Part shown: piece by piece, positions 1 through 5,117 of the stretch
Numbering within the stretch: the stretch's first letter is position 1
Layout of the letters: every line of letters starts with the position of its first letter
Assembly: GCA_049662565.1 (NCBI GenBank)
Contig: JBATBW010000030.1
Location: 1-10,951, forward strand
DNA: 10,951 bases
Direction of reading: 5' to 3'
Origin: JBATBW01 sp049662565
Lineage (GTDB): Bacteria > Bacillota_I > Bacilli_A > Erysipelotrichales > Erysipelotrichaceae
Notes under the pieces: model-generated
Seen by the model: the letters and a program-made list of their open reading frames with translations, nothing else
Told to the model about the DNA's origin: nothing
The model's database searches: none
Program-made: the position numbers and the translations under genes

Positions 1-220
1 AACAATGCTTGATGATAAGGGGTATAAGAATCAATATACTATTACTCAAGGAAAAGTTGCGGAAGTTGGTGGAAAATCACCAGATTTTGATTTCTGTATT
101 TCGACTGTAAAATTTGATGAAAGTTCTTGTAAGTGTCCGTTAATTATTGGTACTGCGCTTTTAATGGGTATTAATACGCAACCAGTTATTGACAAAATTA
201 TTGAACAAATGGAGAAATAA
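1..220 (+). CDS. PTS galactitol-type IIB component, 5' truncated by window edge
   Basis: This is the C-terminal part of a small PTS enzyme IIB, which takes phosphate from IIA on an N-terminal cysteine and passes it to the sugar bound by IIC. The frame is open to the left edge, and the ATG at 5 lies where an internal residue would fall. Galactitol-type IIB proteins are about 95 aa and this piece has about 72, so the N-terminal CGxGxxTS-type phosphocysteine loop lies outside the window. What is visible fits the family: a short beta-alpha pattern, the segment PLIIGTALLMGINT, and a closing amphipathic helix VIDKIIEQMEK. The IIC gene follows 43 bases downstream, which supports the assignment; a IIA gene is expected upstream. 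The subfamily (galactitol, ribitol, arabitol or other) cannot be told from this fragment. Confidence 0.8.
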   Translation, partial: TMLDDKGYKNQYTITQGKVAEVGGKSPDFDFCISTVKFDESSCKCPLIIGTALLMGINTQPVIDKIIEQMEK

Positions 221-238
221 CAGGTATACGCTGTTATT
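216..238 (+). repeat. Intergenic hairpin between PTS IIB and IIC
   Basis: A perfect 8-bp inverted repeat, AATAACAG and CTGTTATT, surrounds a 7-nt loop (224-230) and overlaps the IIB stop codon. It is followed by an A-run rather than a T-run, so it does not look like a rho-independent terminator. It could protect the upstream mRNA 3' end or adjust IIB:IIC stoichiometry; that role is inferred. Confidence 0.5.
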
Positions 239-246
239 ATAAAAAA

Positions 247-254
247 AAGGGAGG
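247..254 (+). promoter_or_regulatory. Strong ribosome binding site for PTS IIC
   Basis: AAGGGAGG lies 9 bases before the ATG at 264 and fixes that start. Its strength fits the high expression expected of a PTS permease. Confidence 0.75.
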
Positions 255-263
255 AAATCGTAT

Positions 264-1643
264 ATGCAAATTATTTTAGATGTATTTTCGTACATCCAAA
301 GCTTAGGCGCGATCGTTATGATGCCAATTATCGTATGTTTGTTAGGTATCATTATGAAAGCTGGTTTTGGTAAATCTTTACGCGCAGGTTTAACTGTTGG
401 TGTAGGATTTATTGGATTAAACCTTGTTACTGGTTTAATGGGTAGTACTTTAGGTACTGCAGTTCAATCTATGGTTGAATATTTTGGTTTATCTTTAAGT
501 GTTATTGACGTTGGTTGGCCTTCAGCTGCTGCAATTGCTTTTGCATCACAAGTTGGTACTTTCATTATTCCTTTGTGTTTATTAGTTAACATCATTATGA
601 TCGTTACTAGAACTACACAAACTGTTGACGTTGATATTTGGAACTATTGGCATTTTGCTTTCACTGGTTCTTTAGTTGCGATTATTACGAATAATGTTGT
701 TTATGGTTTAATTGCTGCAGTTATCAACATGGTTATCATCTTAGTTATTGGTGATGCTACTGCGGAAAGATTAGAAGATACTTTAGGTATGCCAGGGGTT
801 TCTTTACCTCATGGATTTACAGCTGCATTTGCACCAATTGCTTATGTATTTAACAAATTAATTGACTTTATTCCTGGTGTTAGAGACATTGATATTAACC
901 TTGACTCTATGCAAAAGAAATTAGGAGTATTTGGGGAACCAATTTTAGTTGGTACATTAATTGGTATCGTTATTGGTGTTTTATCTAGTATGGGTAAACC
1001 AGTTTTAGATATCGTTAGAGCTTCATTAACTTTAGGTATTAATTTAGGTGCGGTATTAGTATTAATTCCAAAGATGGCTGCATTATTGATGGAAGGTTTA
1101 TTACCTGTTTCTGATGCTGCTACTGCTTTCATCCAAAAACGTTTCAGTGGGTTTGGTAAAATGTATATTGGTTTAGACTCTGCTGTTGGTGTTGGTCACC
1201 CTATGACATTAACTATTGGTTTAATTTTAGTTCCAGTTGCTATCTTATTAGCGGTTATTTTACCAGGAAACAAAGTATTACCATTTACTGATTTAGCGGT
1301 TTTACCTTATATTACTATTTTAGTTATCCCTCTATGTAGAGGTAATGGTTTTAGATCATTATTAATTGGTTTAATCTGTTTAGCTGCTGGTTTATATATC
1401 GCTACAGATTTAGCTCCATTTATTACTGAAGCTGCAAAAGTTGCGGGATTTGATATGGGTAGTGCTACTGCAATTTCTAGTATCTGTGATGGTGGTAACC
1501 CATTAACTTGGTTATTAGTAAGATTAAATAGCTTAGGTCCTGTTGTTGCTATTGGTGTTGGTTCAGCTATCGCTGTTGCTGCTGCTGTATGGAACAGAAT
1601 GAGAATTACTAAAGAAGCTAAAGCTATGAAAGAAGCTCAATAA
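264..1643 (+). CDS. gatC: PTS galactitol-type transporter, IIC component
   Basis: This integral membrane permease of the galactitol PTS family (IIC-Gat) moves a polyol or related sugar across the membrane while the partner IIB phosphorylates it. The protein has 459 aa, close to the roughly 450 of E. coli GatC, and is made of many hydrophobic segments. Conserved-looking stretches include a loop near residues 190-230 containing the FIPGVRDIDI segment, a GHPMT segment at 311-315 and the CDGGNPLTWL segment at 408-417, typical of this family. The C-terminus is short, charged and probably cytosolic. The start is fixed by AAGGGAGG at 247-254. It lies directly after IIB and is followed by a dehydrogenase, aldolase and phosphatase, so the imported substrate is probably metabolised by those enzymes. 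The symbol reflects family membership; galactitol itself is not proven, since ribitol, arabitol and xylitol transporters share this family. Confidence 0.88.
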   Translation: MQIILDVFSYIQSLGAIVMMPIIVCLLGIIMKAGFGKSLRAGLTVGVGFIGLNLVTGLMGSTLGTAVQSMVEYFGLSLSVIDVGWPSAAAIAFASQVGTFIIPLCLLVNIIMIVTRTTQTVDVDIWNYWHFAFTGSLVAIITNNVVYGLIAAVINMVIILVIGDATAERLEDTLGMPGVSLPHGFTAAFAPIAYVFNKLIDFIPGVRDIDINLDSMQKKLGVFGEPILVGTLIGIVIGVLSSMGKPVLDIVRASLTLGINLGAVLVLIPKMAALLMEGLLPVSDAATAFIQKRFSGFGKMYIGLDSAVGVGHPMTLTIGLILVPVAILLAVILPGNKVLPFTDLAVLPYITILVIPLCRGNGFRSLLIGLICLAAGLYIATDLAPFITEAAKVAGFDMGSATAISSICDGGNPLTWLLVRLNSLGPVVAIGVGSAIAVAAAVWNRMRITKEAKAMKEAQ

Positions 1644-1660
1644 TAATTTATATTAGTATA

Positions 1661-1693
1661 TGAAAATATGGGAATTTATTTCCCATATTTTCA
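1661..1693 (+). terminator. Perfect 14-bp hairpin after IIC, possible leaky terminator
   Basis: TGAAAATATGGGAA (1661-1674) pairs perfectly with TTCCCATATTTTCA (1680-1693) around the loop TTTAT. The 3' arm ends in a short TTTT run, and A and T tracts are symmetrical, so it could act as a weak or bidirectional terminator, or as a stabilising mRNA 3' end. No clear promoter follows, so the downstream genes are probably expressed by readthrough. Confidence 0.55.
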
Positions 1694-1724
1694 AATCTTA
1701 GGAAACATGTGAAAGGAATATCAA

Positions 1725-2255
1725 ATGAAAAAATATATATATGATCGAAGTTCTTATAAGTATAAAGTTATTGCTCCAGGTATATTAGGGGGGATTGTTT
1801 TATTTATTTCGATTGCGAAAATAGTTATTAATCCTCAAGATTATGTTTGGCTTGCGGGCTTTACGGTTGGTTTATATACTTTTTGGGAAGTATTTGTTTC
1901 GCTTGCAAATCCTAGTGAAGTTATATTTGATGGTGATTTAATAATATTTAGCTCTTTTGGTAAACAACATTCGTTTAATATTAGTGAAATTAAGAGTTTT
2001 AAGGTTAAGGAGTTTTTCCAGGCTAAAAAGGCTTTTATTCGAATTGATGATCCAGGCTTTCTAAAAGGAAGATATTGGGTTAATTGTCGGTTATTTAATG
2101 ATACTGATGAATTATTTAAAAGAATTTGTAATCTTGAAGTTCAAATTGAACCTAATGGATTAAAAGCTCAAGCTAGAAAAAATGGTGAAGAGGCTTTGAA
2201 AAAAAGAAAAGAAGCTAAACAAGCAAAATTATATAAAAATAAGAGGGGTAAATAG
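1725..2255 (+). CDS. Two-helix membrane protein with possible PH-like cytosolic domain, unknown function
   Basis: I do not recognise this 176-aa protein. After a basic N-terminus it has two hydrophobic segments, at about 13-33 and 40-61, forming a membrane hairpin. The stretch from about 66 to 145 is predicted beta-rich (VIFDGDLIIFSS, SFNISEIKSFKV, AFIRIDD) and resembles bacterial PH-like or YcxB-like domains that follow a TM pair. That resemblance is an impression of the pattern, not a database match. The last 30 residues form a very basic, lysine-rich helix that could touch RNA, acidic partners or the membrane surface. The start at 1725 has GAAAGGA about 7 bases upstream. Its TAG stop directly abuts the next ATG (TAGATG), so it is translationally coupled to the dehydrogenase and belongs to the operon. 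A helper of the PTS permease or an accidental passenger are both possible. Confidence 0.7.
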   Translation: MKKYIYDRSSYKYKVIAPGILGGIVLFISIAKIVINPQDYVWLAGFTVGLYTFWEVFVSLANPSEVIFDGDLIIFSSFGKQHSFNISEIKSFKVKEFFQAKKAFIRIDDPGFLKGRYWVNCRLFNDTDELFKRICNLEVQIEPNGLKAQARKNGEEALKKRKEAKQAKLYKNKRGK

Positions 2256-3020
2256 ATGTTAAATTTAGACTTAGTTGGGAAAGTCGCATTAGTTACAGGT
2301 GGTTCTCAAGGTATTGGACGGGGAATTGCGCTTACGCTTGCAAAAGCAGGAGCAACTGTGGCAATAGCTCATTATGATCGTAGTGATGATAAAGCTAATG
2401 AAACTTTAAATATGATTAATGATTTGGGATGTGATGGTGCAGCATATAAAGTTAATGTTGCGAGTGCTGTTGAAGTAAAAGATATGGTAGCTTCAATTAT
2501 TAGTAAATTTGGGAAAATTGATATTTTAGTTAATAATGCTGGTATCTCTACTGTTGGTAATTTGGATGAATTATCTTATGAACAAATTCAAGCTGTTCTT
2601 AATGTTAATTTAATGGGGCCATTTACTGTTTGTAAAGAAGTTTTACCTTCAATGATTGCGAATAAGTTTGGTCGAATTATTAATATCGCTTCTACTTCAA
2701 TGTATACAGGCGGTGGTGGCGGTGCTCACTATGCTGCTAGTAAATCAGGGTTGATGGGGATGATGAGAAATATGTCTAAAGTATATGGTAAGGATAATAT
2801 CACTACTAATAACTTGGCTATTTCATTAATTGATACTGAACTATTTAGAGAACGTTATCCTGAACAAAGTAAACGTGATGAAGTTATTTCTCATGTACCA
2901 GTTCAAAGAGCGGGAACTCCAGAAGATGTTGGTTATGCATGTGCATTTTTAGCTTCGGATTGGGCAAGTTATATTAATGGTGAGATTTTACAAATTGACG
3001 GCGGAAGAATGTACGTTTAG
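2256..3020 (+). CDS. Short-chain dehydrogenase/reductase (SDR), probable polyol- or sugar-phosphate dehydrogenase
   Basis: This 254-aa classical SDR is a cytosolic NAD(P)-dependent oxidoreductase. The Rossmann cofactor loop TGGSQGIG is at 14-21, NNAG at 93-96, the structural Asn at 118, the catalytic Ser at 146, and the YAASK active site has Tyr159 and Lys163. The C-terminal RAGTPEDVGYACAFLASD and IDGG stretches are typical. The residues after the second strand, HYDRS (39-43), include Arg42, which could favour NADP(H), but this is uncertain. The usual Pro-Gly pair after strand 6 is replaced by Ile-Ser (189-190). FabG-like annotations would be the default by similarity. The position between a polyol-type PTS and a class II aldolase argues instead for oxidising the imported polyol phosphate to a ketulose phosphate. 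The AAGAGGGG site ahead of its start lies within the end of the preceding gene. Confidence 0.88.
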   Translation: MLNLDLVGKVALVTGGSQGIGRGIALTLAKAGATVAIAHYDRSDDKANETLNMINDLGCDGAAYKVNVASAVEVKDMVASIISKFGKIDILVNNAGISTVGNLDELSYEQIQAVLNVNLMGPFTVCKEVLPSMIANKFGRIINIASTSMYTGGGGGAHYAASKSGLMGMMRNMSKVYGKDNITTNNLAISLIDTELFRERYPEQSKRDEVISHVPVQRAGTPEDVGYACAFLASDWASYINGEILQIDGGRMYV

Positions 3021-3034
3021 AAAAGGGAGAAACA

Positions 3035-3670
3035 ATGTTAGAAAATTTAAAACAAGAAATTATTAATGTAGCGCAAAAAGCGGATACACTTGGTTATTGC
3101 AAAAAGAATAGTGGGAATTTTAGTATTTTAGATCGTGAATTAGGATTAATGGTTATTACTCCTTCAGGTAAAGATCGTTTTTCATTAACTGTGGAAGATA
3201 TTCCCGTTTTAGATATGGATGGGAATGTTGTGGAAGGTAATTTAGTTCCTTCTAGCGAATGGCCAATGCATTTAGAGTCTTATAAGTGTCGTGATGATGT
3301 AACGGCAGTTATTCATACTCATAGTCATTATGCGACTGCTTTTGCGATTTTAGGTAAAGAAATTAAACCGATTATTTTTGAAGCATTGAATTATGGTGCT
3401 AAAACTCGTTTAGCTCATTATGAAATGCCAGGAACTGATGCGCTTGCGAAATCATTAGTAGCTCCTTTACAAGAAGCTGATGTTGTTTTGATGAAGAGCC
3501 ATGGTATTTTAGTTGTGGGTCAAGATTTGAATAATGTGCTTTTAAAAGCAAGTTATGTTGAAGATGTAGCAGAAATTTATGCTTACTGTTTATCGATTAA
3601 TAATGGTGTTGAACCAGATGAAATTCCTCAAAGTGAGTTTGATGCGTTCTTAGAAATTAATGCTCATTAA
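3035..3670 (+). CDS. Class II aldolase, FucA/AraD family (L-fuculose-phosphate aldolase-like)
   Basis: This 211-aa cytosolic enzyme belongs to the zinc-dependent class II aldolase/epimerase family, near the usual length of FucA (about 215). The catalytic Glu75 sits in PSSEW, and the metal ligands are His94 and His96 in HTHSH and His156 in KSHG. Phosphate-binding residues are also present: GNFS at 27-30, TPSG at 42-45 and Ser73-Ser74. Members cleave ketose 1-phosphates to DHAP plus an aldehyde, or epimerise pentulose 5-phosphates as AraD does. With a dehydrogenase ahead and a PTS as the phosphate donor, an aldolase role on a ketulose 1-phosphate is the likelier job. Product aldehydes would be glycolaldehyde, lactaldehyde or glyceraldehyde depending on chain length. 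AAGGGAGA, 5 bases before the ATG, fixes the start. The exact substrate is not determinable from sequence alone. Confidence 0.88.
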   Translation: MLENLKQEIINVAQKADTLGYCKKNSGNFSILDRELGLMVITPSGKDRFSLTVEDIPVLDMDGNVVEGNLVPSSEWPMHLESYKCRDDVTAVIHTHSHYATAFAILGKEIKPIIFEALNYGAKTRLAHYEMPGTDALAKSLVAPLQEADVVLMKSHGILVVGQDLNNVLLKASYVEDVAEIYAYCLSINNGVEPDEIPQSEFDAFLEINAH

Positions 3671-3676
3671 TTTATT

Positions 3677-4255
3677 ATGAGTACTAATATTATTTTAGTT
3701 CGACATGGTAAAACAGATATGAACGAAAAAGGGTTGTTGTGTGGATGGTATGAAGCACAGCTATCGGATAAAGGCATTGATGAATTAAAGAAGAAGAAAG
3801 TTAAGTTGGTTAATTATCGTAGTGATTTATATTTTTCTTCGAGTTTAAATCGTTGTGTTGATACGTTTAATATTTTGTTTGATGATGTTAAATTAGAACA
3901 AACTTTAGATGAGTTTAGGGAAATATGTTTTGGTGATTTAGAATTGCATATAGAAGATGAAATTGATATGCCAAAGTTGTTTAATGATTGGGTTTTAGGT
4001 AATAATAAGAGTTTTGAAAATTATGATGAGTTTAATAATCGTTTAAGAAGAGGTTTTGAGATTATTATCAATAAATTGAAAGAGAGTGGCCTTAATAGTG
4101 CGACTGTGGTAACCCATGGTGGTTTGATTATGACGATTATTTATCATTATTTTAAGATTAAACCTGATGATTTTATGAAACATCGTATTTCTAATGGTGA
4201 TGCTATTGTATTAAGTATTGATAATGGTAATATCCAAAGTATTAATTATATTTAA
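3677..4255 (+). CDS. Histidine phosphatase family protein (phosphoglycerate mutase-like)
   Basis: This 192-aa member of the histidine phosphatase superfamily uses a phosphohistidine intermediate. The full catalytic set is visible: Arg9 and the nucleophile His10 in the RHG motif, Arg59 in SSLNRC, the acid Glu82 in FREICFG, and His147 in VVTHGG. At this length it is more likely a broad small-molecule phosphatase (CobC/GpmB-like group) than a glycolytic mutase. It begins 6 bases after the aldolase stop and is the last gene of the operon, so it may dephosphorylate an intermediate or dead-end product of the sugar pathway. That function is inferred from position only. No Shine-Dalgarno sequence precedes the ATG at 3677, so translation probably depends on coupling to the aldolase gene. 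The N-terminus fits the family exactly, so the start is secure despite this. Confidence 0.85.
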   Translation: MSTNIILVRHGKTDMNEKGLLCGWYEAQLSDKGIDELKKKKVKLVNYRSDLYFSSSLNRCVDTFNILFDDVKLEQTLDEFREICFGDLELHIEDEIDMPKLFNDWVLGNNKSFENYDEFNNRLRRGFEIIINKLKESGLNSATVVTHGGLIMTIIYHYFKIKPDDFMKHRISNGDAIVLSIDNGNIQSINYI

Positions 4256-4278
4256 AGGGGCGAGAAATCGCCTTTTTT
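4254..4278 (+). terminator. Rho-independent terminator of the sugar operon
   Basis: GGCGA (4259-4263) pairs with TCGCC (4268-4272) around a GAAA loop, extended outward by G-U and A-U pairs, and six T's follow (4273-4278). It overlaps the stop codon of the phosphatase gene and closes the operon. Confidence 0.85.
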
Positions 4279-4301
4279 GTGCATTTTAGTCGCTATTTTT
4301 T

Positions 4302-4330
4302 TTGTTGAGTGTATAATTAAATTATAGATT
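4302..4330 (+). promoter_or_regulatory. Probable promoter region of the DUF898-like gene
   Basis: Transcription must restart after the terminator. A consensus TATAAT lies at 4312-4317, but no good -35 is found 16-18 bases upstream. Alternatively TTGTTG (4302-4307) could pair with TAGATT (4325-4330) at 17-bp spacing. The sequence does not decide between them. Confidence 0.4.
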
Positions 4331-4359
4331 TAATCGTTAATTTAATATAGGAGGTATAT

Positions 4360-4665
4360 ATGAAAGAATCTTATTTTGATGGGAAGTTATTACAGTTGAT
4401 TGGTTATAATGTTTTAGGAACACTTATTACAGTCTTAACAGTGGGTATTTGTTATCCTTTTGCGGTATGTATGATTTATAATTGGGAAATTAAACATACA
4501 GTTGTGAATGGTCATCGTTTAGGTTTTGATGGTAGTGCAGTGGGGTTATTTGGTAACTGGATTAAGTGGTTTTTATTGACAATCATTACTTTTGGTATTT
4601 ATGGGTTTTGGTTGGGTATTAAGGTTAAACAATGGAAGGTTAGTCATACTTATATGGTTGATTAA
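4360..4665 (+). CDS. Small DUF898 (YjgN)-like membrane protein
   Basis: This 101-aa protein resembles the conserved unit of DUF898 (YjgN-type) membrane proteins, whose function is unknown. It contains two hydrophobic segments, at about 16-40 and 66-88, and an internal near-repeat: the pattern T-x-x-T-x-G-I-x-x-(P/F) occurs at 24-33 (TVLTVGICYP) and again at 74-83 (TIITFGIYGF). The central part contains the characteristic HTVVNGHRLGFDG segment (46-58), and an N-terminal YFDG precedes the first helix. Full-length YjgN proteins are several times longer, so this is a minimal stand-alone version; similar short ones occur in Bacillota, sometimes fused to small ribbon domains. A perfect AGGAGG (4349-4354) precedes the ATG by 5 bases. 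It sits alone between two terminators, just ahead of the kdp operon, so no functional link can be claimed from operon structure. Confidence 0.75.
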   Translation: MKESYFDGKLLQLIGYNVLGTLITVLTVGICYPFAVCMIYNWEIKHTVVNGHRLGFDGSAVGLFGNWIKWFLLTIITFGIYGFWLGIKVKQWKVSHTYMVD

Positions 4666-4690
4666 AAAAGAAGCATGCTTCTTTTTTTTT
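4664..4690 (+). terminator. Rho-independent terminator after the DUF898-like gene
   Basis: A 10-bp stem, AAAAAAGAAG (4664-4673) with CTTCTTTTTT (4678-4687), closes on a CATG loop and is followed by further T's to 4690, giving nine in a row. It starts inside the TAA stop codon. Because the arms are an A-tract and a T-tract it could work in both directions. Confidence 0.88.
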
Positions 4691-4691
4691 G

Positions 4692-4711
4692 TCTTTATAC
4701 AATCTTAATAC
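4692..4711 (+). promoter_or_regulatory. Candidate KdpE operator, 11-bp-period direct repeat
   Basis: TCTTTATAC (4692-4700) and TCTTAATAC (4703-4711) match at 8 of 9 positions, with starts 11 bases apart. This is the spacing used by OmpR-family response regulators such as KdpE, whose E. coli site also contains TTTATA-type half-sites. It overlaps the weak -35 of the promoter ahead of the kdp genes, as expected for an activator. Binding by KdpE is inferred. Confidence 0.45.
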
Positions 4712-4724
4712 TAGTGTTTATAAT
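4696..4724 (+). promoter_or_regulatory. Probable promoter of the kdp operon
   Basis: TATACA (4696-4701) and a perfect TATAAT (4719-4724) are separated by 17 bases. The -35 is poor (4 of 6), as expected for an activator-dependent promoter. Transcription would begin near 4731, leaving a leader of only about 54 nt before the first ORF, too short for a c-di-AMP (ydaO) riboswitch. Confidence 0.55.
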
Positions 4725-4770
4725 CTTATCAGCGTATTAATGTCTTTGGGAGTAGACTTAGGGTGTAAAC

Positions 4771-4778
4771 AAGGAGGG
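4771..4778 (+). promoter_or_regulatory. Ribosome binding site that fixes the start of the 46-aa ORF
   Basis: AAGGAGGG lies 6 bases before the ATG at 4785. It makes 4785 the start, rather than the in-frame TTG at 4689, which falls in the terminator T-tract. Confidence 0.75.
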
Positions 4779-4784
4779 TTATAT

Positions 4785-4925
4785 ATGTTTAAAAAGTTGA
4801 TGTTTAATCCAATTATCTTTTGGTTTTTAGCTTTTGTTGTTATGCCTCTTTGTTTGATTGGTTTAATTACGTTAAGCGTTATGCTTATTACGGTTCCTAT
4901 TTGTTTGTTATGTGGATTTGAATAG
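4785..4925 (+). CDS. 46-aa hydrophobic membrane protein leading the kdp operon
   Basis: I do not recognise this protein. After a short basic start (MFKKL) it is almost entirely hydrophobic, with one long or two short membrane segments between about residues 9 and 43, broken by prolines at 21 and 38, and ends in CGFE. It has three Pro and two Cys in 46 residues. The start is supported by AAGGAGGG 6 bases upstream and by the promoter ending near 4724. Twelve bases separate its TAG from the next small ORF, so it appears to be the first gene of the kdp transcript. It could be a small regulatory or stabilising subunit of the Kdp transporter, or a leader peptide. Its in-frame codons, good RBS and hydrophobic coherence support a real gene, but homologues have not been checked. 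Confidence 0.6.
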   Translation: MFKKLMFNPIIFWFLAFVVMPLCLIGLITLSVMLITVPICLLCGFE

Positions 4926-4937
4926 AAAGAGGAGATT

Positions 4938-5021
4938 ATGTACTTATTGGTTATTGTTTTGTTAGTTATGATGGTTTTGTGTTTAATTTTTGCTTGTGAT
5001 CGGATGATCGATAAGGAGTAG
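4938..5021 (+). CDS. 27-aa single-span membrane protein upstream of kdpF
   Basis: This ORF encodes one hydrophobic helix (about residues 2-19) followed by the charged tail ACDRMIDKE. AGAGGAGA at 4927-4934 gives it a good ribosome binding site. Its last codons, AAG GAG TAG, supply the ribosome binding site for kdpF, whose ATG lies two bases after the stop, so the two are translationally coupled. It has the same length as the KdpF that follows but lacks the KdpF tail GYLxYALxxPEKF, so it is not an obvious duplicate. Small membrane ORFs ending in a Cys-(Asp/Glu)-Arg motif are, as I recall, found upstream of kdpF in other bacteria. That recollection is unverified. A second small subunit of the Kdp complex is the most interesting reading. 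Confidence 0.6.
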   Translation: MYLLVIVLLVMMVLCLIFACDRMIDKE

Positions 5022-5023
5022 TT

Positions 5024-5107
5024 ATGGGAATAATCTTATTGTTAGTGGTAGTTTTAGCTTTGTTTGGTTATTTATTTTATGCTTTGTTGCATCCAGAAAA
5101 ATTTTAG
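5024..5107 (+). CDS. kdpF: KdpF, small subunit of the potassium-transporting ATPase
   Basis: This 27-aa single-span peptide matches KdpF, which stabilises the KdpFABC complex in the membrane (29 aa in E. coli). One helix is followed by the signature GYLFYALLHPEKF, equivalent to the family pattern GYLxYALxxPExF. It lies directly before kdpA, as in other bacteria. AAGGAG at 5013-5018, inside the end of the preceding ORF, is its ribosome binding site. Its TAG stop is followed at once by AGG, forming part of the kdpA ribosome binding site. It is below the size limit of many gene callers and easily missed. Confidence 0.88.
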   Translation: MGIILLLVVVLALFGYLFYALLHPEKF

Positions 5108-5117
5108 AGGTTAGGTT

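Noticed and set aside
161..352. Reverse-strand ORF of 63 codons across the IIB-IIC junction
   Set aside because: It overlaps two supported genes and a hairpin, and has no recognisable motif.
842..1132. Reverse-strand ORF of 96 codons inside the IIC gene
   Set aside because: It is antisense to a well-supported membrane protein gene, and its low-complexity Ile/Thr/Pro/Asn composition is what reverse complements of such genes give.
4317..4333. TTAAAT/ATTTAA dyad in the leader of the DUF898-like gene as an operator
   Set aside because: Six-bp A/T-only dyads are expected by chance in sequence this AT-rich, and no regulator is linked.
4689..4784. N-terminal extension of the 46-aa ORF from an in-frame TTG
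   Set aside because: The TTG sits in the terminator T-tract and upstream of the predicted transcription start, with no ribosome binding site. AAGGAGGG at 4771-4778 points to the ATG at 4785.
4725..4784. Possible c-di-AMP (ydaO) riboswitch in the kdp leader
   Set aside because: The leader is only about 54 nt and shows no stable paired structure; ydaO elements are about twice as long or more.
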